A stretch of DNA of 64,000 bases from UBA1127 sp965116355 (lineage in GTDB: Bacteria; Chloroflexota; Dehalococcoidia; Lucifugimonadales; UBA1127): contig OZ220679.1 of assembly GCA_965116355.1 (NCBI GenBank), forward strand, positions 1,612,001-1,676,000. The letters are read 5' to 3'. The notes under the pieces were generated by a model. It searched no databases, was not told the origin of the DNA, and saw nothing but the letters and a program-made list of their open reading frames with translations. How positions within the stretch are numbered: position 1 is the stretch's first letter; every line of letters begins with the position of its first letter. Below, piece by piece: positions 51,154 through 59,812 of this stretch. A program made the translations under genes and the position numbers.

Positions 51154-51376
51154 TGTAGGGGCGATTCGTGAATCGCCCGCCCTCAACCCACGTTATACCG
51201 GCGAAAGCCGCGCTGCGGAGGCAGCGGACGGTACCCAGAAACCCCGCGACCAACCGCAACTGCCACTCCCAGCCCCCACCGCACCGTCGTTCTCGCGCAG
51301 GCGGGAACCCAGAGGGGGGGACTCCCTCAATCCGTTCGCCCTGAGCTTGTCGAAGGGTTCGCCGAACGGAATAGGG
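51154..51376. repeat. Palindromic repeat cluster upstream of the hydrolase
   Basis: GGGGCGATTCGTGAATCGCCC palindrome (51157-51177), an ACCGGCGAAAGCCG element interrupted by CTGCGGAGGCAG (51193-51236), TTCTCGCGCAGGCGGGAA (51291-51308), and GTTCGCCCTGAGCTTGTCGA (51336-51360). No gene is seen in this 264-base gap. Confidence 0.75.
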
Positions 51377-51382
51377 GGTCCC

Positions 51383-51892
51383 CTACGCCGACTCGTTCCA
51401 CCACAGCTTCACGCAGTCGATGCGGAAGCCCGACCCCGGCGCCGTCGGGTCCGGCACGGGCCCGCCCTCCGGCGTCGACACCTCGACGCGCACCAGGTAG
51501 TCCTCCCCCGCCTCCACCCGCCGTTGCGCCGACAGCGTCGAGTCCGGGTCGTCCTGGTCCGCGATCCCGCTGAAGTCCCCGTACGCCCCCGTGTAGATGG
51601 TCTGCCGCTCCGAGCCCGTCTTGTAAAAACTCTCGATGAGCACCTGCGCGTCGTCCGGCACTGCGCCGCCGCCCTGCGCCGCCATGTGCAGCCGCACCGC
51701 GCTGCCCCGGTGCTCCGCCGTCGGCCCCACGAAGATGAACAGGAACGGGTTGCCGTCGGGCCCAGGCTCCGGCACTGCCAGCTCCCAGCCGCCAACGGCC
51801 GCGCCGTCGCGCGACTCCTGGATGATGCGAGTCACCTCCGGCGATTCCTGGTCGAGGACATGGTTCGCGCTGCTGTACAGGGGCAGGGGCAT
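51383..51892 (-). CDS. Hypothetical protein, probably beta-rich
   Basis: 169 residues, no signal peptide or membrane segment. It begins MPLPLYSSANHVLDQESPEV. Segments such as FLFIFVGPTAEHRGSAVRLHMAA and YLVRVEVSTPEGG look like beta strands, but no family is recognised. It has a good SD (AAGGAGACGGCC) and standard composition, so it is likely real. Repeats flank it on both sides. Confidence 0.65.
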   Translation of the reverse strand: MPLPLYSSANHVLDQESPEVTRIIQESRDGAAVGGWELAVPEPGPDGNPFLFIFVGPTAEHRGSAVRLHMAAQGGGAVPDDAQVLIESFYKTGSERQTIYTGAYGDFSGIADQDDPDSTLSAQRRVEAGEDYLVRVEVSTPEGGPVPDPTAPGSGFRIDCVKLWWNESA

Positions 51893-51929
51893 GGCCGTCT
51901 CCTTTGCAGTTAGGAAAGGGAACTCCTGT

Positions 51930-52000
51930 GGCTGTTCGCCCTGAGGAAAAGCGGAGCCTGTCCTGAGGCCCTCGAAGGAGGCGAACGAGGGAGACCCTTC
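51930..52000. repeat. Imperfect GTTCGCCCTGAGG...TCGAAGG repeat
   Basis: A long degenerate copy with CCTGTCCTGAGGCCCTCGAA inserted, ending GGCGAACGAGGG. It lies between the hypothetical protein gene and the luciferase-like monooxygenase gene. Confidence 0.6.
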
Positions 52001-52013
52001 CTGGTGGTCTGGA

Positions 52014-53144
52014 CTAGCTGGCGTTCACGCCTGCCAGCTTCGGCATGACTTCCTCGGCAAACAGCTTCTTGGACTTCATCACGTGCTCGTGCTTCAGCTT
52101 CCCGCACCGGAACATGCCCAGGAAGTGGCCGTAGCCCGCCGTCTCCATGTCGTTCCGAAGCCACTCCGTCACGTAGTCCGGGTCCCCGCACACGATGTAG
52201 CCCGTCTCCCGCAGCTTCTCGAACGGCGTCCCAGGCGCCGGCATCTCGGACCCCCGCGAGCGCTTCCGGTAGTCGAAGCTCCGGTCTGTCTGCACCCCCG
52301 GCAGCGGCGCCGGCATCGGCACCGGCCGGCTGAACGCCGTCAGCCGCCGAACGTACATCACCGCCTCGCGGCACTCCTCCTCCGCCTGCTCGTTCGTCTC
52401 CGCAACGTGGATGTACCGCGACCCGATGCAGTAGTCCGGCGTCGCCTCCCACCCGAACTGCTCCCGCGCGACGTCCTTGTAGTACTCGAAGGCGTCCTGG
52501 AACACCGCCGTCGGGTTCCACACCCGCGCGATGGGGATGCGCCGCTCCGCCGCGAACTCGATCGTCTCCGCCGACCCCGCCGGCATCCAGATGGGAAACG
52601 GGTTCTGCAGCGGCTTCGGCCACACCGACACCGCCCGCAGGTTGTAGAACTTCCCCTCGTAGTCGAACAGCTCCTCTGTCAGGCACCGCCGCACGATGTC
52701 GTACGACTCCGCGAACCGCTCCCGGCTCGTGAACGGGTCCACGTTGTACGAGATCAGCTCCTGCGGCACCCCCCGCACGATCCCGCCGATGAACCGCCCG
52801 CCCGACAGGCAGTCGAGCTGCGCGAACTCCTCCGCCGTGTGCACCGGGTGCCGCAGCGGCAGCACGTGCCCCATCACGCCCACCTTCATCGTCTTCGTCT
52901 TCGCGATGAGCGCCGACGCCAGCGGCGTGCTCGAAGGGTTCAGGCTGAAGTACGTGAAGTGGTGCTCGTTGACGAACACCCCCTCGAACCCCAGCTCCTC
53001 GCAGAGCAGGAACTCCTCCATGTGCTCCTGGTACGTCTGCGCCGCCAGGCCGGGGTCGCAGAACCGGTTCGTCTGGATCGTCTCCGGCCCAACCTCGTCC
53101 GGCACGCCGGGGTACGTGAACTCATCAAAGCCATAGAACTTCAT
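52014..53144 (-). CDS. LLM-class (luciferase-like) flavin-dependent monooxygenase
   Basis: 376 residues of the bacterial luciferase fold. Typical segments: LGFEGVFVNEHHFTYFSLNPSSTPLASALIAKTKTMKVGVMGHVLPLRHPVHTAEEFAQLDCLSGGRFIGGI, then the C-terminal IVCGDPDYVTEWL. Such FMN or F420 enzymes oxygenate ketones, sulfonates or other organics. Many paralogues are known in SAR202 genomes, supporting the taxonomic guess. GAGGAG lies 12 bases before ATG 53144. Reaction and substrate are not evident. Confidence 0.9.
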   Translation of the reverse strand: MKFYGFDEFTYPGVPDEVGPETIQTNRFCDPGLAAQTYQEHMEEFLLCEELGFEGVFVNEHHFTYFSLNPSSTPLASALIAKTKTMKVGVMGHVLPLRHPVHTAEEFAQLDCLSGGRFIGGIVRGVPQELISYNVDPFTSRERFAESYDIVRRCLTEELFDYEGKFYNLRAVSVWPKPLQNPFPIWMPAGSAETIEFAAERRIPIARVWNPTAVFQDAFEYYKDVAREQFGWEATPDYCIGSRYIHVAETNEQAEEECREAVMYVRRLTAFSRPVPMPAPLPGVQTDRSFDYRKRSRGSEMPAPGTPFEKLRETGYIVCGDPDYVTEWLRNDMETAGYGHFLGMFRCGKLKHEHVMKSKKLFAEEVMPKLAGVNAS

Positions 53145-53194
53145 GGGAAGGCAAACTCCTCTTCTGTTTTGGACAGCTATATGGAGTTGAGAAG

Positions 53195-56100
53195 TTAGCT
53201 GTGCTTGCGCGCAACGACTTCGATGCGTCCTAACGCCTTCAGAGATGACGTCACTTGAGGATAACGGAGACGTTCGATTTCGTCGATTTGACGTTTGCGT
53301 TCGGGCTGGACATTGGCAAGCAATTCTGTATCACGCCGTAAGTTGGCTTCCCAGGCAGGCAAGATTTGAAGCTGTGTTGCAGTGCCACTCGCGCGAATGC
53401 GCTCCAAGGTCCTGTGAGTGGCTTCAACTTTGTCCTGAGCGGCTTGCTCCAAATAGTCAAAATACTTATCGATCCGAGCAACTTCTGTAGCAATTCGAGT
53501 GGTTGCCTCAAGCTCTGCGTTGTGTTGAAGCTCGGACCTCTTTGACTCGGCATAGCCTTTGGCTATTGGTGCTATACCGTCTAGATTGTTGGGGATTGCC
53601 GAATGGTCAATATCTCTCTCAGAGGAATCAAATTTGTAAGCATGCTTGACCAACAGCCCACCCATGTCTAAGTCTATTGTCTCGTTGTCATGAACAAATA
53701 CCGGCTCGATGTACTCCATGGGCCGTATGCCGTGGACAGTGAACTGATACGTGAAGAGCCATCCATGACAGGGGGGCAATTCATCGCTAGCATGGAGAGA
53801 ACGGGTACCTGTTACACCTTTGAATGCTGGCCGCAGAACATCGTCGACGAGTGCATCCACAATAGGATGACCGAAAACCATAAGCTCCACTTCTTCTGCG
53901 TCTTTCTGTGCGAGAGGGCGAAATACCGCTCTCTTGTTCCGCCCGGTAGGAAGCCATGAATTCCGGTACTTGTCCGCTAGATCATCAGTAAAGGTCACTT
54001 CGTACACGTCATCAGTTTGGTTAAGTGCCGTATTAAAATTGAATAGCAGTTGTTTGATGAACACCTCAAACGCTTGCTCACTCACTGGTGAAGGCTGTCC
54101 AGCGATGCGTTCAGCCAACTCCTTGCTGTATGACTTGGTGTCCAGAATGAAATCACCCAGCCTTTGCTCGGCGAGTCGTGCATCCTGAACTTGCTTTTCG
54201 AGCTTCTTCCCCAGGACTTCGAGGGCTTTTTCTCTCTCTTGCCCGGCCTTGCGCATGAGATCCCTGATGTCGCGTTCAGTGTCACCAAGGATAGGATCAA
54301 GTCCACCTACGGTTTCCTCAAAAAGTTTGATGCGCGTTTCCAACACATCCAGAATGCGCTCTTCAATGGTATTTCTTGTCCAGAGATTGAAGATACTCAC
54401 GGCATGATCTTGGCCAATCCGGTCTACACGTCCAATCCGCTGCTCAACACGCATTGGATTCCACGGGAGATCATGATTGACAAGGATATGGCAAAATTGG
54501 AAGTTCCTTCCCTCACCACCAGCTTCAGTGCTAATGAGAATCTGCGAGCCTGCATTGTCTCGGAAGCGCCCAACCGCGCTGTCCTTGTCTATTGGGGTCA
54601 TTTGTCCATGAAAAACGTTCACACCCCAACCCTTTGCCTTGAACAGTTCCGCCAATTGCCGCTGCGTCTCCCGAAACTGGGTGAAAATAAGGACTTTCTC
54701 ATCGGGGTCATCCTCAAAGAGCTTTGTAAGCTGCTCTGCTAGCACCTCAGCTTTCGAGTCTACGGTGACTGTTTCGAGAACACTAAGCGCTTGATCAATG
54801 TGAGACAGTTCCGCCTCAATGTCAGCCAGCTTCCCCACATCACTTACAACGTCACTGGCGTCTTCGTCATCAATTAGGCGATCCTCCAACTCAGTGGCTT
54901 CGTACATTCGTACCGCCTTTGCTCTTAGGTTTGCTTGCCGATTTTCCAAGGCTTTCTTGAGGGCAGCAATGCTGGAGGCAGCAAGTTTTTGAAAAGTCGT
55001 CATGACAAACCCTATAGGAGCATTCTTCTGTTGGTCCGCGAGTTGATAGCCGTATTCGATGTAGTCTTCCACCGCCTTCAAAGCCGCACGTTCTTCTAAG
55101 GTAAGCTGGACTTCCCAGCGCGCAGCCCTCCTGGGCATAAACCCTCCAATGACGGCCTTTCGGTTCCTTATCAGGATTTCGCTCAGGAGGTGCCGGTCAG
55201 CAAGTTCGCTCACGACCTGTTTCCGTTCTTCCTCGCTTGAATAAAGTCGCTTGTGGATGGTTGCCACGTCGACGTCAAGCCAATCCGCAACTTGCTGAGC
55301 TGTTTCGAGTGGATCTGCGTCAGGCAATGGGAAGCCGTATTGATCTATGCGTTCGGCAAGCCGCGAGAGGCCGGGGACTTTTTTGCGGTGTTCTTCGAGA
55401 TGTTCATATGAAGGGAAAAGAGTTGGATTCAGCAACTCGATAAGCGAATACAGTTCTTGGGTATCAAGCTGCATCGGTGTTGCTGTTAGGAAAAGCAACC
55501 CTCGCTTCCCGTAATGCTCGTGGGATGCAAGTCTTTGCACCAGAGTATAGAGGCGTGTTCTCGTTTGCCGGCTACCGGAACGCCGCATTCGTGCGTGGTG
55601 TGCTTCATCTACAATAACAAGATCCCAGTTCGCTTCAGCGGACTGGTCGGCCCACTGTTTCCCTGCAATCCATGACGAGGAGCACAGAACACTTTCCTCC
55701 TCAGTAAAGGGGTTCCCATCGCGTCCTTGGCTTTTCAAATACCGGACAGTGTCAGTATTGAGAACTGCGAAGGTCTCGTTGAACTTTGTTTTCATCTCGA
55801 ACTGCCATTGCCTAACGAGGTTTGAGGGAACTATGGCTAGAACTCGTTTGGCTAGCCCTCGTGCCCGGAGTTCCTTAAGGATCATGCCTGCCTCAATCGT
55901 CTTACCTAAACCCACTTCGTCGCAGAGTAGAAAGCGGTGAGGGTATTTAGAAACAACTTTGTGAGCTACGGAAACCTGATGAGGCTTTATGTTCACACCG
56001 ATTTGCCCCAGAGAGACCAATTCGTCGTACAAATGCATCGTGCGATACCATCGGGTGACTTCCTGAAGCCGATATTTGGAGAGGGAACCAATATCCCCAG

Positions 56101-56455
56101 CACGGAAACGGTCCACAGGGTCGGTGATGGGCTTCGGGCGAAGGCCTGCTTCCGGAAAATTAACCATTTCGCCGTCAATATTGAGAAGGCACTCCCAAGT
56201 GGGTACATCCGAATCCGTCAGCCGCACGGCCCAAGCATTTTGCCCGGATGACAATATCGAGACTGGCTGCGAAGTGAGGTCAACCCGAGTGAGCGGAGGA
56301 TCACTACTAACGAATTGGGGAGGTGCAGATGGGTCATCCCAACGGACGTATATTGTCCCGGCGTCTTGTTTTTCGATGACTCCATAGGTTTCGCTCTCTG
56401 TCCATCGGACAAGGGCGCCCGCTACTAGTTCTTGTTCTTCAGTATGTGTGACCAA
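53195..56455 (-). CDS. SNF2/RapA-like helicase ATPase, probable horizontally acquired accessory gene
   Basis: 1086 residues. Full SNF2 helicase core: Walker A DEVGLGKTIEAGMI (about 179-192), DEAH (about 283-286), FLTATPMQLD, then FTQFRETQRQ and EGRNFQFCHILVNHDLPWNPMRVEQRIGRVDRIGQ (motifs V-VI). The domain order, with a long N-terminal region and an extended C-terminal coiled part, is like RapA/HepA and the SNF2 proteins of defence loci. The gene is clearly AT-richer than all neighbours. I chose TTG 56455 because AGAGGAG lies 8 bases upstream; the frame can be extended to 56509. No methylase, nuclease or partner gene adjoins it. Confidence 0.87.
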   Translation of the reverse strand: MVTHTEEQELVAGALVRWTESETYGVIEKQDAGTIYVRWDDPSAPPQFVSSDPPLTRVDLTSQPVSILSSGQNAWAVRLTDSDVPTWECLLNIDGEMVNFPEAGLRPKPITDPVDRFRAGDIGSLSKYRLQEVTRWYRTMHLYDELVSLGQIGVNIKPHQVSVAHKVVSKYPHRFLLCDEVGLGKTIEAGMILKELRARGLAKRVLAIVPSNLVRQWQFEMKTKFNETFAVLNTDTVRYLKSQGRDGNPFTEEESVLCSSSWIAGKQWADQSAEANWDLVIVDEAHHARMRRSGSRQTRTRLYTLVQRLASHEHYGKRGLLFLTATPMQLDTQELYSLIELLNPTLFPSYEHLEEHRKKVPGLSRLAERIDQYGFPLPDADPLETAQQVADWLDVDVATIHKRLYSSEEERKQVVSELADRHLLSEILIRNRKAVIGGFMPRRAARWEVQLTLEERAALKAVEDYIEYGYQLADQQKNAPIGFVMTTFQKLAASSIAALKKALENRQANLRAKAVRMYEATELEDRLIDDEDASDVVSDVGKLADIEAELSHIDQALSVLETVTVDSKAEVLAEQLTKLFEDDPDEKVLIFTQFRETQRQLAELFKAKGWGVNVFHGQMTPIDKDSAVGRFRDNAGSQILISTEAGGEGRNFQFCHILVNHDLPWNPMRVEQRIGRVDRIGQDHAVSIFNLWTRNTIEERILDVLETRIKLFEETVGGLDPILGDTERDIRDLMRKAGQEREKALEVLGKKLEKQVQDARLAEQRLGDFILDTKSYSKELAERIAGQPSPVSEQAFEVFIKQLLFNFNTALNQTDDVYEVTFTDDLADKYRNSWLPTGRNKRAVFRPLAQKDAEEVELMVFGHPIVDALVDDVLRPAFKGVTGTRSLHASDELPPCHGWLFTYQFTVHGIRPMEYIEPVFVHDNETIDLDMGGLLVKHAYKFDSSERDIDHSAIPNNLDGIAPIAKGYAESKRSELQHNAELEATTRIATEVARIDKYFDYLEQAAQDKVEATHRTLERIRASGTATQLQILPAWEANLRRDTELLANVQPERKRQIDEIERLRYPQVTSSLKALGRIEVVARKHS

Positions 56456-56555
56456 TGATGGTGCTCCTCTTTGTATGTAGCCAAGGCAGATTTCTCTCTC
56501 CTCACGCAAGAGTTACATTGAGTCCGGCCCTAGATTAACGCTCTCACCGCCGTGC

Positions 56556-56561
56556 TACAAT
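56556..56561 (+). promoter_or_regulatory. -10 element (TACAAT) of the hydantoinase B gene
   Basis: TACAAT lies 37 bases before ATG 56599, with GGAGG between them as SD. The -35 is weak (TTAACG at 56535). Confidence 0.45.
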
Positions 56562-56598
56562 CCTCTACGGATACACACACGCCGGAGGCAAGCGCAAA

Positions 56599-58278
56599 AT
56601 GCCCGTAGACGCCGTCTCCCTCGAGGTCTTCAAGAACCTCCTCGCCTCCGTGGCCGAGGAGATGGGCGTCGCCCTTGGCCGCACCGGCTTCTCGCCCAAC
56701 ATCAAGGAGCGCAAGGACTTCTCCTGCGCCCTCTTCGACCCCCAGGGCCGCATGGTCGCCCAGGCCTCCCACATCCCCGTCCACCTCGGCGCCATGCCCG
56801 CCTCCGTCGCCGCCGCCCTCGAGGGCTTCGACTTCGCCCCCGGCGACGTCATCGCCCTCAACGACCCCTACCTCGGCGGCACCCACCTCAACGACGTCAC
56901 CCTCGTCGCCCCCGTCTTCGGCCCCCCTCGTTTTACCGGCGGAAGCCGGTATCCAGAGGCGCGAGGGACCAGCCCCGCCGTTCGCCCTGACCCTCACACT
57001 TCCGTTCGCCCTGAGGGAAATCGAAGGGCGAACGCCCCCGCCCTCGTCGGCTTCGTCGCCAACCGCGCCCACCACGCCGACATCGGCGGCATGACCCCCG
57101 GCTCCCTCCCCCGCTCCACCGAGCTCTTCCAGGAGGGCTTCATCATCCCGCCCCTCAAGCTCGTCCGCGCCGGCGACGTCAACGAGGAGGTCGTCGCCCT
57201 CTTCTGCCGCAACTCTCGCACCCCCGACGAGCGCCGCGGCGACCTCGCCGCCCAGATCGCCGCCTGCCGCACCGGCGAGCGCCGCCTCCAGGAGATGGTC
57301 GACCGCTACGGCTGGGCCACCGTCCGCGAGCACGAGGCCGCCCTCCTCGACTACTCCGAGCGCCTCACCCGCGCCGCCATCAGCGCCCTCCCCGACGGCG
57401 ACTACGCCTTCTCCGACGTCCTCGACGACGACGGCCTCACCGACGAGCCCGTCCCCATCGCCGTCACCGTCTCCGTCCGCGGCGACGCCATGACCCTCGA
57501 CTTCTCCGAGACCGCCGGCCAGCGCCGCGGCTGCGTTAACGCGCCCCTCGCCGTCACCCTCTCCGCCGCCCTCTACGTCCTGCGCTGCATCGTCGGCGAG
57601 GCCGCCCCCGCCAACCAGGGCATCCTGCGCCCCGTCACCGTCGTCGCGCCCGAGGGCTCCGTCGTGAACCCGCGACCCCCCGCCGCCGTCGCCGGCGGCA
57701 ACGTCGAGACCTCCCAGCGCATCACGGACGTCCTCCTCGGCGCCCTTGCCAAGGCACTGCCGGACGTCGTCCCCGCCGCCAGCCAGGGCACCATGAACAA
57801 CGTCCTCGTCGGCGGCCACGAGCACGGCGCCGACCGGGGCTTCGCCTACTACGAGACCATCGCCGGCGGCATGGGCGCCCGCCCCGGCGCCGACGGCCTC
57901 TCCGCCGTCCACACCCACATGACCAACACCATGAACACGCCCATAGAGGCCCTCGAGCTCTACCACCCCATGCGTGTCCGCAGCTACCGCGTCCGACGCG
58001 GCTCCGGCGGCGACGGCCGCTACCGCGGCGGCGACGGCGTCGTCCGCGACACCGAGTTCCTCGCCCCTGCCGTCGTCACCGTCCTCGCCGAGCGCCGACG
58101 CTCCGCGCCCTACGGCCTCCAGGGCGGCGCCGACGCCACCCCCGGCGAGACCGTCCTCCTCAAGCACGGCGTCGAGGAGGTCCACCTCGCCCCCAAGGTC
58201 ACCATAGACGTCGCCCCCGGCGACGTCCTCAGCGTCCGCACCCCCGGCGGCGGCGGCTGGGGCAAACCAACCAAGTAG
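56599..58278 (+). CDS. Hydantoinase B / oxoprolinase family protein with in-frame repeat insertion
   Basis: 559 residues. HyuB motifs: SPNIKERKDFSCALFDPQGRMVAQASHIPVHLGAM, GDVIALNDPYLGGTHLNDVTLVAPVF, FVANRAHHADIGG, and late ASQGTMNN and TIAGGMGARPGADGLSAVHTHMTNTMNTPIE. These proteins hydrolyse cyclic ureas or 5-oxoproline, or form part of acetone-carboxylase-like enzymes, usually with HyuA; no HyuA gene is adjacent. Residues about 109-147 (RFTGGSRYPEARGTSP...RPEGNRRANAP) interrupt the conserved APVF...LVGFVANRAHH segment and are encoded by palindromic repeats. Confidence 0.88.
   Translation: MPVDAVSLEVFKNLLASVAEEMGVALGRTGFSPNIKERKDFSCALFDPQGRMVAQASHIPVHLGAMPASVAAALEGFDFAPGDVIALNDPYLGGTHLNDVTLVAPVFGPPRFTGGSRYPEARGTSPAVRPDPHTSVRPEGNRRANAPALVGFVANRAHHADIGGMTPGSLPRSTELFQEGFIIPPLKLVRAGDVNEEVVALFCRNSRTPDERRGDLAAQIAACRTGERRLQEMVDRYGWATVREHEAALLDYSERLTRAAISALPDGDYAFSDVLDDDGLTDEPVPIAVTVSVRGDAMTLDFSETAGQRRGCVNAPLAVTLSAALYVLRCIVGEAAPANQGILRPVTVVAPEGSVVNPRPPAAVAGGNVETSQRITDVLLGALAKALPDVVPAASQGTMNNVLVGGHEHGADRGFAYYETIAGGMGARPGADGLSAVHTHMTNTMNTPIEALELYHPMRVRSYRVRRGSGGDGRYRGGDGVVRDTEFLAPAVVTVLAERRRSAPYGLQGGADATPGETVLLKHGVEEVHLAPKVTIDVAPGDVLSVRTPGGGGWGKPTK
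56923..57039 (+). repeat. Palindromic repeats inside the hydantoinase B coding sequence
   Basis: A CGTTTTACCGGCGGAAGCCGG element (about 56929-56953) and a GTTCGCCCTGAGGGAAATCG element (about 57003-57034), with a partial copy before it. The insertion preserves the frame and contains no stop. Confidence 0.82.
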
Positions 58279-58657
58279 TCGTCATTCCCGCGCAGGCGGG
58301 AACCCAGAGGAGTCCGGCAGTGGAGGGTGACCGTTCGCCCTGAGCCCACCCCACCGTTCGCCCTGAGCCTGTCGAAGGGTCCCACGAACGGAGGGCGCCG
58401 TCCCGTTTTACCGGCGAAAGCCGGTATCCAGAAACCCCGCGACCAGCGGCGCCCACATTCTCAGACCCACACTCCCGTCGTTCCCGCGCAGGCGGGAACC
58501 CACAGGAGCGTTGAGGTGTGAGGCCGTTCGCCCTGAGCCTGTCGAAGGGGTCTCTCGGTTCCCCTCGACGGGGAACCGAGAGACCGAGGCCCCTCCCCCA
58601 ACCACCCCCACCCCCGCCCCCACTCCCGTCGTTCCCGCGCAGGCGGGAACCCAGAAG
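58278..58657. repeat. Dense array of six palindromic repeats
   Basis: In order: TTCCCGCGCAGGCGGGAA (58285), GTTCGCCCTGAGCCTGTCGA (58353), TTTTACCGGCGAAAGCCGGT (58405), TTCCCGCGCAGGCGGGAA (58481), GTTCGCCCTGAGCCTGTCGA with a CTCGGTTCCCC/GGGGAACCGAG hairpin (58524-58583), and TTCCCGCGCAGGCGGGAA (58631). This 469-base gap shows no gene. It separates hydantoinase B from the AT-rich gene. Confidence 0.85.
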
Positions 58658-58747
58658 GGTGACCCGTGGGTATACCTTGGGGACTATAGATCTGTGTAAC
58701 CTAGAGGAGTGTCTGGAGTGATGAAGGAACCAGAAGGGAGTCGAGCA

Positions 58748-59650
58748 ATGGCGGAGGTCCCATATCACTATCTTCCTCGGTGTTCACGGTTATTTGGGAT
58801 GTCACTGGATGAGGGTGCAAATCACCTTGCCAAGTGTTGGGAACACCATTTGGCTTCACGATTCAGGGTTCATGGGATTGATGTAGTACATCAGCCAAGG
58901 CTTTGGGGTCTGACCCCTGACTTGAAGGTCGGTGAGTCGACCATTGTTGAGTGTGCAGTGCTGCAGATAAGGGAGGATCTTCGTCACTGCTTGAATACGA
59001 CCGGTGGATATGTGCATGGAGGTTCAGTTGAAGAGTCGGGAAAGAAGCTCCATAGGGTTGTGTCAGAAAAGGTGGAGAACTATGGTTCCCAATGTGAGAG
59101 GGACGGATTGGCCTACGTCATTGCCTTACGTAATCAGTCGGAGGAGTGGCATGAGGCTGCAGATGTTCTCTATGGGGATTCGTCACCGTTCGTGACTATT
59201 GACAAATCTACTGGAGAGGTCATCAAGAGTGGGACAAGGAGTCTAATTGTCGAGAAACACGGTTCAACTGCTCCGGTGTTTTCTGATTCGTCAGTTTCTG
59301 CTGTCTTGGAGTGGCAGAACCGTCGGGCCGTTTTGTGGGTGAATCCCAATGCGACTATCCCGGTTGATGAGTCTGAATTCCCATTTGCCTTGGCAGTTCA
59401 CGCGGGGGATTCCTATCCAAATTGGATGCATGTGTCCGTCATTGAAGATGGGCATAGTGACGACTTAGCACTGGATTGGGAGTGTGCTATGCATTCTCAA
59501 TGTCAAGATCCTCAGCGTAGATGCAAGTTGCTGAAATTGCCGCCACGTAGAGCTGAGGTAAAGAAGGCATATAAGGAGCATGCGCGGGAATTGCGACGAC
59601 CTCTTGTTACCTCCAGATCCACGGAGTCGCTAGCGTCTAGTTCATATTGA
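58748..59650 (+). CDS. Putative PD-(D/E)XK-superfamily nuclease-like protein, AT-rich accessory gene
   Basis: 300 residues, family not recognised. The pattern ANHLAKCWEHHLASRF, then TPDLKVGESTIVECAVL (Asp58, Glu68), then a helix KKLHRVVSEKVENYG (Lys108) followed by LAYVIALRN and VLYGD resembles PD-(D/E)XK nuclease-like proteins in which the Lys has moved to the helix. This is a reading of motifs, not a proven match. The gene is much more AT-rich than its surroundings. ATG 58748 follows AGAAGGGAG by 7 bases; GTG 58709 and ATG 58721 are poorer. TATAGAT at about 58685 may be its -10. Confidence 0.7.
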   Translation: MAEVPYHYLPRCSRLFGMSLDEGANHLAKCWEHHLASRFRVHGIDVVHQPRLWGLTPDLKVGESTIVECAVLQIREDLRHCLNTTGGYVHGGSVEESGKKLHRVVSEKVENYGSQCERDGLAYVIALRNQSEEWHEAADVLYGDSSPFVTIDKSTGEVIKSGTRSLIVEKHGSTAPVFSDSSVSAVLEWQNRRAVLWVNPNATIPVDESEFPFALAVHAGDSYPNWMHVSVIEDGHSDDLALDWECAMHSQCQDPQRRCKLLKLPPRRAEVKKAYKEHARELRRPLVTSRSTESLASSSY

Positions 59651-59774
59651 GCATGACGGCAAACTGGCCCTAGATTGCCTTTCTACGGGGTTTGCACAGG
59701 TATATGACTCCCTATTCCCCCCAAGAGTAAGGCGAGGATGGGGGTGGGTTCCCGCCTAGCCCGCGCTCATGGTG

Positions 59775-59780
59775 TAAAAT
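59775..59780 (+). promoter_or_regulatory. -10 element (TAAAAT) of the ThDP enzyme gene
   Basis: TAAAAT 32 bases before ATG 59813, preceded by GGTG; no convincing -35. Confidence 0.4.
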
Positions 59781-59812
59781 CCCCGCAATCCCAATACCCA
59801 CCGGAGGCGCCC

